Part shown: piece by piece, positions 34,674 through 43,096 of the stretch
Layout of the letters: every line of letters begins with the position of its first letter
Position numbering within the stretch: the first letter of the stretch is position 1
Source of the DNA: Ensifer adhaerens
GTDB lineage: Bacteria > Pseudomonadota > Alphaproteobacteria > Rhizobiales > Rhizobiaceae
Assembly (NCBI RefSeq): GCF_000697965.2
Contig: NZ_CP015881.1
Span: 1,116,001-1,180,000, forward strand
Direction: 5' to 3'
Length of the DNA: 64,000 bases
Notes under the pieces: model-generated
What the model saw: only the letters and a program-made list of their open reading frames with translations
Told to the model about the DNA's origin: nothing
Database searches by the model: none
Program-made: the position numbers and the translations under genes

Positions 34674-35370
34674 GCGACACCCTTCGATCCATAGAACGCC
34701 ATTCAACCGCCGCGCCGAGAACGGACGGACGAATGATGCGCCTTGAGACGTCATGTCTCGTTGAATTTGTTTGGAATAAACTTCTGATACCGATCAGCTC
34801 ATACAAATTTACCTGAAATCTATTTTATCTATGCACTGATACAAACTTTGGTCTTCGCAATAAAATACGCCAACTTCGCCAAAACTCTCGCACGCCAAAA
34901 CCTGTATGTAAATTATCTTTTCGTTCTATCGGAAGCAATTTACCTAATTATATTAGAACTCAATAGTATTACTACAATTTAATCCATAACCCTTTGGGGT
35001 TAGCAAGCGACCGCTACAGTTCCCAAGGGGCGGAATGGACCGCCCAAAAGAAATAAATAAAGATTCACTTCCGGAACATTGCCACACAATTTTATGTATA
35101 ATTTGGAATATATTTGCATGTCCAAAATACATAACAGAGAAAAATGAAGCATACCTGTAGATACAAATCGACTAAATCTTAGCGCGACTGAAAAATGCGC
35201 CCCGATATCAGCAGCGCGCATCCCGGAACTGCTCTCGGGTGAAGATCGAGGAACTTCGACAGGACCTCTCCGACCGCCGGAAAACGAACCAGCCGGCCGA
35301 CCAGGCCAGCCTGCGACATCAGCGTACACCTCGGCCCAGTGCAATTCTGCGCGGGAAGGACCTTGTGGGC
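34674..35370. other. AT-rich intergenic region
   Basis: About 700 bases between the start of the CapD-type gene and the end of the secretion adaptor gene. The part 34800-35180 is strongly AT-rich compared with its surroundings, which may mark a promoter/silencer region or old insertion. A 6-bp GC stem (35028-35033/35040-35045) is the only clear hairpin. No credible gene. Confidence 0.5.
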
Positions 35371-36693
35371 TCATTCCCCCGCGAAGGCGCGTCGATAGGA
35401 GTCGGAAATCGGCCGGATCAGATACTCAAGGAAGGTGCGGTCGCCGAGTTCGATAAAGGCGTCGATCGGCATCCCCGGATGCAGCTGCTCCATCCGCACG
35501 CCGGGCGGCAGCGGCGTATCCAGGCGCAACACGGCCCTGTAATAGGGCTCGCGCGTCGCCGGATCGGTCAGGCGGTCGGCCGACACATGGGCAACCGTCG
35601 CAGAAACCTCCGGCGTCAAGCTGGTATTGAGCGCCGAGAGGCGGACCCTCGCCGGCTGACCGACATGGACGACGTCGATGTCGTGCGGATGAATGCGCGC
35701 ATCGACTACCAAGTCCCCTGTCGGCAGGATCTCCATGATCTTCTCGCCGGGACCGACGACACTGCCAACAGCATTGTAAACCGAGGCGACGACAACGCCG
35801 TCCACCGGTGCTTTGACGACGGTGCGCTCGAGCACACGGCGGGCGGCCTCGACTTGTTCCTCCACGTCGGCAAGCCCGGTCTTCACATCGTTCATCGCGG
35901 TCACCGCCTGCTCGACGCGCTGGGTCTTCAGCCGTTCGATCTGCTCACGCGCTTCTGCGACCTGCGTGCGGCTCGACGAGGATTCTGCCTGCAGCATGCC
36001 GACCTGGCCGAGCAGGTCCGCTTCGACGCGAAGAAGCTGCGTGTACTCCGTGCGGTTCGTCAGCCCCTTTTCCAGGAGATTGAACTTTCGCTCGGCTTCA
36101 CTGCGCACGATCTGCGTCTGCTTCTCGACGGCCGCCTTCTGCGCGGCCAAGCCATCGAGCGCATCGTTGATGCTTTCGACCCGTTGCTGCAGAATAACGG
36201 TCTCGGAGGTGAAGCGGGCAAGCCGGGTCTGAAACTCCTTCACCTGCTCTTCGGTCAGGTCACGGCTTGCGGCCGACATCGTGGCCGGCGCGTTGCCGAT
36301 CGCGATCGTCAGATCCCGCCGCCCGTCCCGTTCGGCGGCAAGGCGCGCCTCCCGCGCTTTTAGCGCCACCCATTGCTTGGCAAGGCGGTTGAGCTGCGTG
36401 CGGGCGACGGTGTCGTCGAGGACCACGAGCGTCTGCCCCCTTGAGACTGCATCGCCCTCGCGAACCGCGATTTCGCTGACGATCCCGCCTTCCAGATGCT
36501 GCACGAGAACATTACGGCCCGTGGCCGTGATCGTGCCGGAAGCGACTGCGGCACCGGAGAGCGGCGCCGTTGCCGACCAATAGCCGAAACCGGCTAGGAT
36601 GAGGACAAGCGTTCCATAGCCGAGCCGGCCGACCATCCCGGTATCGGTGACGATTGTCTCCCGCCAGGAGCGTCGAGTACCCGTCGTCGTCAT
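35371..36693 (-). CDS. prsE: Type I secretion membrane fusion protein (HlyD/PrsE-like)
   Basis: 440 residues from ATG 36693, overlapping the end of the ABC gene by 4 bases. One membrane segment (LGYGTLVLILAGFGYWSATAPL, residues 25-46), then a lipoyl/barrel part (GTITATGRNVLVQHLEGGIVSEIAVREGDAVSRGQTLVVLD), a long coiled-coil hairpin (about 110-290) and the returning barrel (VKAPVDGVVVASVYNAVGSVVGPGEKIMEI). This is the family of PrsE and HlyD, linking an inner-membrane ABC exporter with an outer-membrane TolC-like pore. In Sinorhizobium meliloti PrsD/PrsE export EPS glycanases. The outer-membrane partner is not in this window. Confidence 0.92.
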   Translation of the reverse strand: MTTTGTRRSWRETIVTDTGMVGRLGYGTLVLILAGFGYWSATAPLSGAAVASGTITATGRNVLVQHLEGGIVSEIAVREGDAVSRGQTLVVLDDTVARTQLNRLAKQWVALKAREARLAAERDGRRDLTIAIGNAPATMSAASRDLTEEQVKEFQTRLARFTSETVILQQRVESINDALDGLAAQKAAVEKQTQIVRSEAERKFNLLEKGLTNRTEYTQLLRVEADLLGQVGMLQAESSSSRTQVAEAREQIERLKTQRVEQAVTAMNDVKTGLADVEEQVEAARRVLERTVVKAPVDGVVVASVYNAVGSVVGPGEKIMEILPTGDLVVDARIHPHDIDVVHVGQPARVRLSALNTSLTPEVSATVAHVSADRLTDPATREPYYRAVLRLDTPLPPGVRMEQLHPGMPIDAFIELGDRTFLEYLIRPISDSYRRAFAGE

Positions 36694-38471
36694 GGCCGAT
36701 CCCCGGTTCTGCCAGGCAGGAAGGCGGAAATGTTTGTCGGCGAAGGGTTCGCCTGTCTCTTTACAGCCGCGGCTTTCGCGGCCCGGTCAGCCCTTTCGGA
36801 CTGCGCGCGGCGCGCCACCTCGTCTGTCGGGCCGAAGTCGTCAATCCGGCCATCCTTCATCACCAGGATCCGGTCACACGTCGTGGCAATCGAAATGCGG
36901 TGCGTGACGATGACGACGGTGACGCCGCGCGCTTTCGCGTCTCTCAGCGCCCGTCCGAGTGCCGCTTCCCCTTCGCTGTCGAGGTTGGCGTTCGGCTCGT
37001 CGAGAACAAGAAGACGCGGGGAGCCGTAGAAGGCGCGCGCAAGCCCGATGCGCTGCCGCTCGCCGCCGGAGAGATTGTTGGAACCGGGCCCGATCGGGGT
37101 CTGATAGCCCTTCGTCTGCGACAGGATGAGATCATTGGCATGAGCCGCGCGCGCGGCCGCAACCACCGCCTCGTCGGCTGCATCCGGCTCGAAGCGGGAG
37201 ATGTTGGCGGCGATCGTGCCCGGCAGCAACTGCACGTCCTGTGCGAGATAGCCGATCAGACTACCGAGCTGCGTCGCGTCCCAGGTTCTCAGATCCGCAC
37301 CGTCGATGGTGATCGAGCCCGCGGTCGGGGCAACGGCGCCGGTCAAAAGCCGCGCGAGCGTCGATTTGCCCGCCCGGCTCGGTCCGACCACCGCAACGCT
37401 CTCACCGGCAGCGATCGTGAAATTCAGCCGCTTCAGGATCGGCTCAGGGTCGGCTCCGGCATCGGGCGAAACATAGAGCAAATCACGCACGGCGATATCG
37501 CCGGCTGGGTTCGGCAGCAGAAGCTTGCGGCTATCGGCATTGCCGGCCTCGATCACCTTTTCGAACCGCTGCCAGGCACTGCGCGCATCCATTGCCTGCT
37601 TCCAGATCCCAACCAGCTGATCGAGCGGCTGCAGCGCGCGGCCCGATAGGATCGACGACGCGAAAATCATTCCGGCAGTCATCTGCCCCTTTAAGACAAG
37701 GGTCGCGCCAACAGCGAGGATCGCCATCTGCAGGATCATTCTGATCGATCGCGATAGGCCGCCGAAGATTGCGTTGACGACGAGGCTTCCGTCCGCTGCC
37801 GCCGTCGCGGCAGCAAACTGTCGGCCCCAAACCTCGCTGACATTGTTCGTCATGCCCATCGCACGCACGGTCTCGGCATTGCGGCTGAACATCTGCGCCG
37901 TCAGATTGGCGCTGGTTATACGCTCCTGCGCGAACTGCGACGCCTTCTTGTTCATGTACTGATTGAGGAAAACCAAGAGCAAGACCACGATCGCGCCGAT
38001 CGTCGTCATCAGGAAGAGCAGCGGATGCAGGAGATAAAGGAGTGCGGCGAACACCGGCGAGAACGGCAGGTCAAAGAGGACCAGCGTGCCACGTGAAGCG
38101 ACGAAGCCTCTAACGGTCGCAAGATCGCGCAAGGGCTGGATGTCACCCGGCTCCCTGCCCGTTGCCGCGACCAGGTTTTCGAAGGCGGTCGCCCCGAGCT
38201 CGCTGTCGAGCTTGGCCGCCATGCGCACCGCATAGATCGCCCGAATCACATCGAGCAGGCCGAGGAATGCGAAGGCAAGGAACGCGATAATCGTGAGGTA
38301 GACGAGCGTTTCGATACTCGAAGAGGGCAAAACTCGATCATAAACCTGGATCAAAAACAGCGGCGAGGTCAGCGCCAACACGTTGACGACCGTCGAGAAC
38401 AAGCCGAGATCGATGACGCTGCGCCGGAACGCAGAGCGTAAACTACCGCTTGTGATTCTGTTGTCTACCAT
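36690..38471 (-). CDS. prsD: Type I secretion ABC permease/ATPase (PrsD-like)
   Basis: 593 residues from ATG 38471. The membrane part (six segments, residues about 20-310: VNVLALTSPLFLIQVYDRVLPSSSIETLVYL opens it) is followed by the ATPase: Walker A GPSRAGKST (about 362-370), Q-loop, signature LSGGERQRIGLARA, Walker B RLLVLDEPNANLD and the switch histidine in VTHR. There is no peptidase domain, which fits RTX-type exporters rather than bacteriocin exporters. It shares an ATGA overlap with the adaptor gene and faces a divergent RTX gene, its probable substrate, across 251 bases. SD is weak. Confidence 0.94.
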   Translation of the reverse strand: MVDNRITSGSLRSAFRRSVIDLGLFSTVVNVLALTSPLFLIQVYDRVLPSSSIETLVYLTIIAFLAFAFLGLLDVIRAIYAVRMAAKLDSELGATAFENLVAATGREPGDIQPLRDLATVRGFVASRGTLVLFDLPFSPVFAALLYLLHPLLFLMTTIGAIVVLLLVFLNQYMNKKASQFAQERITSANLTAQMFSRNAETVRAMGMTNNVSEVWGRQFAAATAAADGSLVVNAIFGGLSRSIRMILQMAILAVGATLVLKGQMTAGMIFASSILSGRALQPLDQLVGIWKQAMDARSAWQRFEKVIEAGNADSRKLLLPNPAGDIAVRDLLYVSPDAGADPEPILKRLNFTIAAGESVAVVGPSRAGKSTLARLLTGAVAPTAGSITIDGADLRTWDATQLGSLIGYLAQDVQLLPGTIAANISRFEPDAADEAVVAAARAAHANDLILSQTKGYQTPIGPGSNNLSGGERQRIGLARAFYGSPRLLVLDEPNANLDSEGEAALGRALRDAKARGVTVVIVTHRISIATTCDRILVMKDGRIDDFGPTDEVARRAQSERADRAAKAAAVKRQANPSPTNISAFLPGRTGDRP

Positions 38472-38722
38472 GCTGCAACGACACCGTTTCCAGGAATTTG
38501 AGTGGGGCCGTATCGATGGAAGTGTTCCCCGATGTCAACATGCCGGGGGTTGAGTAGGTACTATACATCTGTTGTAGCGGTTGCTTATAGATGCTATTTT
38601 AGGCCCCCACCATCTAACGCGACAGATCACAGTTTTCACACGCTAAGGTCGCTTGCTGCCTTTGCGCGGCGGTCGGTAAAAGCAACGGCGCGTATTCTGC
38701 CCCACTAATAAAGGATGGAAAC
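38472..38722. promoter_or_regulatory. Divergent promoter region, secretion genes / RTX substrate
   Basis: 251 bases between the PrsD-like start and the RTX start; both promoters must lie here. No clear operator seen. Confidence 0.5.
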
Positions 38723-39913
38723 ATGATCGTTAAGGGAAGACCCGTAGCTGACACGCTTTATGGCACGAACGTAGCTGACACAATTTATGGATATGGCGGC
38801 GACGATAGCCTTTGGGGCTATGCCGGAGACGACTATCTCGACGGTGGCGACGGCAACGACCGGATGTACGGTGGCGACGGCAACGACTTCTTCAAGGCCG
38901 GTCCAGGCGACGATTATGCTGAAGGCGGCGTCGGCAACGACTCCTTCGATGGCGGCCTTGGTAACGACCACTTCGTGGGTGGCCTGGGCAACGACATCTT
39001 CGACGGCGAGGACGGCGACGACACACTCGACGGCGGCGATGGCCACGACACCATGCTCGGCGGTGCCGGCAACGATACCTTCTACGGTGGCGCCGGCGAG
39101 GAATATATCGATGGTGGCGCTGGCAATGACATCATCTATGCCGGCGACGGTAATGACGGTTTCGTCAATCGCATCAATCCGGCGACCGGCAAGGTAACGA
39201 CGCAGGCCGTCGGCGGCGGCGCCGGCGACGACTACATCTATGGCGAAGGCGGCAACGACGCGCTCAAGGGCCAGTCCGGCAATGACCACGTCTATGGCGG
39301 CATCGGCGATGACCGGGTCGATGGCGGCGACGGCGACAACTATCTCGACGGCGGCGACGGCAACGACATTCTCGATTCAGAGAACGGTCGTGATGAGGCC
39401 CATGGCGGTGCCGGCGTCGACCGGATCAGCGTCGGCGCAGGCGACGACCTCGTCTACGGTGATGGCGGCAACGACAGCATCAGCGGCGAAGACGGCAACG
39501 ACACGCTGAATGGTGGCGATGGCGATGACCTGTTCTATGGCGGCTCGGGCAACGACACGATCCGCGGCGATGCCGGCAGGGATACCCTGATCGGCGACAC
39601 CGGCTCAGACTTCCTCTGGGGCGGCGCTGACGCCGACCGCTTCGTGCTCAAGGGCGCGGGCGCACTCGATGGACGGGATACCATCATGGACTACCAGGAT
39701 GGTCTCGATCGCATCGTGCTCGAAAAGCTCGGCATCACCCGCTACGCCAACACAGGTGGTCCCGGCACGGTCTATGCCTATGACGACGCCAGCGGCGACG
39801 TGATCCTGAAGGCACAGGATTCGGGCGGCCACGCCTTCCAGATCGTCGTCGACGATCCGAACGGTACCCTGTCTGCGGCCAACTTCAGCGCGGCGGACTT
39901 CACCTTCGCATAA
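38723..39913 (+). CDS. RTX calcium-binding protein, probable type I secretion substrate
   Basis: 396 residues from ATG 38723 with AAGGA 8 bases upstream. Nearly the whole protein is built from GGxGxDxUx nonapeptides: 14 units from about residue 23, an insertion near 149-164 (NRINPATGKVTTQAV), then about 16 more units to about 310. Such repeats bind calcium and fold as parallel beta-rolls outside the cell. The last 85 residues (DTIMDYQDGLDRIVLEKLGI ... FSAADFTFA) resemble the C-terminal secretion region of RTX proteases and Rap-like adhesins. It has no signal peptide and no enzyme domain, so it may be a structural matrix or EPS-binding protein. The adjacent divergent PrsDE-like exporter is the obvious route out. 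Confidence 0.92.
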   Translation: MIVKGRPVADTLYGTNVADTIYGYGGDDSLWGYAGDDYLDGGDGNDRMYGGDGNDFFKAGPGDDYAEGGVGNDSFDGGLGNDHFVGGLGNDIFDGEDGDDTLDGGDGHDTMLGGAGNDTFYGGAGEEYIDGGAGNDIIYAGDGNDGFVNRINPATGKVTTQAVGGGAGDDYIYGEGGNDALKGQSGNDHVYGGIGDDRVDGGDGDNYLDGGDGNDILDSENGRDEAHGGAGVDRISVGAGDDLVYGDGGNDSISGEDGNDTLNGGDGDDLFYGGSGNDTIRGDAGRDTLIGDTGSDFLWGGADADRFVLKGAGALDGRDTIMDYQDGLDRIVLEKLGITRYANTGGPGTVYAYDDASGDVILKAQDSGGHAFQIVVDDPNGTLSAANFSAADFTFA

Positions 39914-39919
39914 AATACC

Positions 39920-39956
39920 GGCGGCCGCGGGTTTGAATACGCGCTCCGCGGCCGCC
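39920..39956 (+). terminator. Perfect 11-bp hairpin after the RTX gene
   Basis: Arms ggcggccgcgg (39920-39930) and ccgcggccgcc (39946-39956) with a 15-base loop, 6 bases past the RTX stop, between convergent genes. No T-run, but the stem is very strong; possibly a bidirectional terminator for the HAD gene as well. Confidence 0.6.
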
Positions 39957-40003
39957 ACTTCCGCCAGTTCCTGCCTCTACTGGCAGTCCCGTTCGCGAAA
40001 AAC

Positions 40004-40702
40004 TCACCGAGCGACCGCTTCACCAGCGGCGAGTGACCGCAATGCCTCGTCCAGTTCGTCGAGATCGCTGATCCGCCTATCGGCTTGGTGCGCCTCGTCC
40101 GGCGCCGCCGTGCGGTGAACCCGCGCTTCGCGCGCGACCATCACCGTTTGCCATCCGCGCCGGCGTGGCGTGACGAAATCCTTGAGCGGATTGTCGGCGA
40201 TGTAGACGAGACTGTCCTGCTTGACGTCCGCCCAGGTCTCGATCGCCTCATAGGCCCGTGCATGCGGTTTCCAGAATTCTCTCCCCCAAAGATCAGTGAA
40301 GATCACCCGGTCCACCAAGGCTTCGAGCCCCAGCGCCTTGACCTTGGCCTGTTGCGTGGCCGCCGGCCCGTCGGTGATGATCGCTCTTCGGCCGACGCGC
40401 GCACGCTCCAGATAGCGGCGAGCATCGTCGGCGAGAGCTATTTCCGGCCGGTGTCCGCGGTAGACGGCAACCAACTGGCCGACCAACGCTTCGTCGATGG
40501 CAATGCCGATCGCTGCCAGCGCCGTATCGAAAACGCGCCCGCTGTGCCCGCTCGCAGCAGCTGCCTCGCAATGCCCGGCAAAGCCTTCCGCGCCCAGATG
40601 GTTCGCCAGCCAGGCATCAACGGCCCTGAAGCCACTTGCAGCAAAATCCCGCTCCAGATAGAGCGTATCGTCGAGATCGAAGACAAGCACCTGCTCGCCC
40701 AT
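40004..40702 (-). CDS. HAD-superfamily hydrolase
   Basis: 232 residues from ATG 40702 with GGGGA 8 bases upstream. Motif I is FDLDDTLYLE (nucleophile and acid/base aspartates), motif II is the Thr in AIITDGP, a Lys follows in QQAKVKALGLEALVDRVIFTDLWGREFWKPHARAY, and motif III is VYIADNPLKDFVTPRRRGW. The helical cap lies after motif I. This type of HAD enzyme dephosphorylates small phosphorylated metabolites. It starts 4 bases past the end of the ATP-grasp gene, so the two are one operon and may act on the same compound. Substrate not deducible. Confidence 0.85.
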   Translation of the reverse strand: MGEQVLVFDLDDTLYLERDFAASGFRAVDAWLANHLGAEGFAGHCEAAAASGHSGRVFDTALAAIGIAIDEALVGQLVAVYRGHRPEIALADDARRYLERARVGRRAIITDGPAATQQAKVKALGLEALVDRVIFTDLWGREFWKPHARAYEAIETWADVKQDSLVYIADNPLKDFVTPRRRGWQTVMVAREARVHRTAAPDEAHQADRRISDLDELDEALRSLAAGEAVAR

Positions 40703-40706
40703 CCGC

Positions 40707-41678
40707 CTATCCCCGGAACACCGCTGCATCGTATCGCAGCATCAGCACACCTTCTCGCCAATCGTCGTGGACCGTTCTCGGCAAGCCTGCCACTTCCTCC
40801 AGCAGCCATTGGGCAAAAGTCGCGCCGGCATGATCCACAAGCGGATAGCCGCCGCCGAAACGAGCGTTGATTTCGATCACCCGCGGGCCGGTCAGGCGAT
40901 CGTCCATGACCTGGAAACAGAACGCACCACGCAAGTCGGGCAACGCCCGCAAAATGCCCTCAGCCATCGCCCGATGCGCCGTATGGCGCTCGGTGACGCC
41001 CTTTTCGACTTCGCCCGCCCTTATGCGCAAGCGCCGATGCGAAATGACCGACTGCAATGTGCCACCGTCATCGACGAACGCATTGACCGTGTGCTCCGGA
41101 CCGTCGAGATATTGCTGCAGGATCATCGGCTCTGCAGTCGTTTCAGGCAGATCGGCCATTGAGCGCACCATGCTGATCGAGCGGCTTGCGCTCCCGGCAT
41201 TGGGCTTGAGGAACAGCGGCCAGTCCCAGCGGGAGAGCTCGCCGCGAACCTCCTCCAGCATGCCGGTCCGCGGGACCGGCACCCCAGCCGCGTCGAGCAC
41301 ACGCATGGTTTCGAGCTTGTCGCGCACAACGTCGATGACAGGCGGAGTGCTCACATGCACGCGGCAATCGAAGTGGGCGAAATCCCCCGCCGCTGCCGCA
41401 AGCGGTACCAGTTCGGGATCGATCGTTGGTACGAGCAGCCGCACATCATGCGCCCGCGCGATCTCCGCCAGGCGGCCCGTGAACTCTGGGTGACTATAGG
41501 CGGGTACCGCGAAAGCCCGGTCTGCAACGCCACAGGCCGCGCTCAGGTCAGGATCAAGATCGCAGGCCAGAATCTGGATATCGATGTTCAGCGCGCGCGC
41601 TGCCCGGCGAAAACACTCGATCAGGCCAACACGTCTTCCTGCGGAAGAGACAAGGATCTTGAACGACCGGTACGCCAT
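40707..41678 (-). CDS. ATP-grasp domain protein (carbamoyl-phosphate synthase L-chain-like)
   Basis: 323 residues from ATG 41678 with AAGGAG 9 bases upstream. N-terminal pre-ATP-grasp Rossmann part (ILVSSAGRRVGLIECF...ILACDLDPDLSAACGVADRAF), then the ATP-grasp part (VRDKLETMRVLDAAGVPVPRTG, WPLFLKPNAGSASRSISMV, EYLDGPEHTVNAFV-like QQYLDGPEHTVNAFVDD, and the metal-binding VIEINARFGGGYPL). ATP-grasp enzymes join a carboxylate to an amine or thiol through an acyl-phosphate. In polysaccharide loci such proteins are found with HAD hydrolases, as here, and may attach an amino acid or other acid to a sugar; this is inference. It lies 87 bases after the formyltransferase gene. Confidence 0.88.
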   Translation of the reverse strand: MAYRSFKILVSSAGRRVGLIECFRRAARALNIDIQILACDLDPDLSAACGVADRAFAVPAYSHPEFTGRLAEIARAHDVRLLVPTIDPELVPLAAAAGDFAHFDCRVHVSTPPVIDVVRDKLETMRVLDAAGVPVPRTGMLEEVRGELSRWDWPLFLKPNAGSASRSISMVRSMADLPETTAEPMILQQYLDGPEHTVNAFVDDGGTLQSVISHRRLRIRAGEVEKGVTERHTAHRAMAEGILRALPDLRGAFCFQVMDDRLTGPRVIEINARFGGGYPLVDHAGATFAQWLLEEVAGLPRTVHDDWREGVLMLRYDAAVFRG

Positions 41679-41765
41679 ACACGCCTTCTCCTTGACTGTT
41701 AGGACGACGGGCCAAGGCAATCACCGTGGCTCCGCCTGACTGAACCCGATGCAATGCCCCCGCGG

Positions 41766-42671
41766 TTACGCATCCAACTTGCTGTGCACCGGGGGGCGCC
41801 GGCCGTCGGCCGTGCGCCACGCGGTTACCTCGATGCACTGCCGGTCTCCGCACATGACGGTAAAGCCATCCGCCGTATGAGTCTGAACTTGCGCGGCAAG
41901 GCCGATGTAACGGAAGGAGTCCGCGAAGGGCCGCGCCGCATCGATATGGACGACCTTTCCGTCCGGGCGCGAAAAGGCGCCGGGATAGGGCTCGCCGACC
42001 GCCCTGATCAGTCGCAGCACCTCCGCTGCCGGGCGCCGCCAATCGATCAGGCCATCCTCGGCGACACGCTTTGCACAATAGTTCGCCAGGCTGTGGTCCT
42101 GCTCCATCCGCGGCGCCTTGCCGGCCGCGGCCAATTCAACGGCCTCCGGCACCATCTCCGCCAGATTGCGCACATGCTTGCCGTAGAGACTACGCGCCGT
42201 CTCATCCGGCGCGACAGAAAACAGGCGCTGCAGGATGATGGGGCCGGAATCCGTGCCCTCGTCTATCCAGAAGAGCGACGAACCCGTCGTCTTTTCGCCA
42301 AGCAGGATGGTCCAGGGGATAACACCCCTGCCTCTCAGACGTGGCAGCGCCGACGGGTGAAAACCGATCACGCCCAGCCGCGGGATGGCACGGAAGGCCT
42401 GGCGGCAGATCTGCGACCAGCCGAGGACCAGGACGAGATCCGGAGCGCTCGCGTGGATGGCTGCAAGCGTGTCTTCAGCGTTCACGTTGGTCGTATGGCA
42501 GACCGCGCTGCCCGCCGCGCGCGCCGGCGTCGTCAAGTCGGCAAAATCGGAATGACGATCCGCAGCCTCCGGCGGCAGCGTTACCACCACGGACGGCAGC
42601 ATCCCCTTCGCCAACAGGGCATTGAGCGCGATTAGGGATCCTTCGACGGCACCAACCAGAGCAAAACGCAT
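41766..42671 (-). CDS. Formyltransferase-family protein (Fmt-like, probable sugar N-formyltransferase)
   Basis: 301 residues from ATG 42671 (no SD visible; ATG 42689 is an alternative). The N-terminal domain has the formyltransferase core: DLVLVLGWSQICRQAFRAIPRLG, then GFHPSALPRLRGRGVIPW and WIDEGTDSGPI, where His105 and Asp141 correspond to the catalytic His and Asp that use N10-formyl-tetrahydrofolate. The usual Asn two residues before the His is Gly103 here, as I recall for a branch of this family found in glycan loci. A C-terminal OB-like domain follows (ANYCAKRVAEDGLIDWRR, RAVGEPYPGAF). Its place among sugar genes argues for formylation of an amino sugar rather than of Met-tRNA. AT-rich DNA lies upstream. 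Confidence 0.82.
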   Translation of the reverse strand: MRFALVGAVEGSLIALNALLAKGMLPSVVVTLPPEAADRHSDFADLTTPARAAGSAVCHTTNVNAEDTLAAIHASAPDLVLVLGWSQICRQAFRAIPRLGVIGFHPSALPRLRGRGVIPWTILLGEKTTGSSLFWIDEGTDSGPIILQRLFSVAPDETARSLYGKHVRNLAEMVPEAVELAAAGKAPRMEQDHSLANYCAKRVAEDGLIDWRRPAAEVLRLIRAVGEPYPGAFSRPDGKVVHIDAARPFADSFRYIGLAAQVQTHTADGFTVMCGDRQCIEVTAWRTADGRRPPVHSKLDA

Positions 42672-43096
42672 TTTGGTTCTCAAATACACAATGTGTCAGA
42701 GCGCAATATACAACTCGGATCACAACCAAGGGAAGAAATAACCCATCCGGGCGATATTAATGTATTTCAAGTATGATATGACGGGATGCTATTTCAGAGC
42801 CGGGCTATACTGCAAGAGAATAATTGCATGACAGTGTCTGCCGTTGTATCTTGAAACCACTGCATTCTAGGGCGCGCCCTGGAAGGTCAATTTAGAGTAC
42901 GAACCTATTTCAGAAATAATCGCGTCCGAAGTGTCCATAATCGAGGCAATAGGAAGTTGATGTCTTGGCGTGCACTGGGCGCGTCCAGGAATTTAATGCT
43001 TGTGCCCCCGCCGGGAAGCACCCAGGTGCGCCCTGTCGTCAGGCTCAGGGAATGCGGACGAAGGCCCAAACGGCGGCGCAACTTCGGATCCACGGT
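42672..43096. other. Divergent intergenic region
   Basis: About 425 bases between the formyltransferase start and the glycosyltransferase start at 43097; the part 42690-42910 is AT-rich and should carry promoters for both directions. The plus frame of the glycosyltransferase is open from 42965 but that part has no SD or protein-like sequence. Confidence 0.45.

Noticed and set aside
35000..35374. A 124-codon minus-strand frame after the secretion adaptor
   Set aside because: It starts at the adaptor stop without SD and reads through AT-rich intergenic DNA giving non-protein-like sequence.
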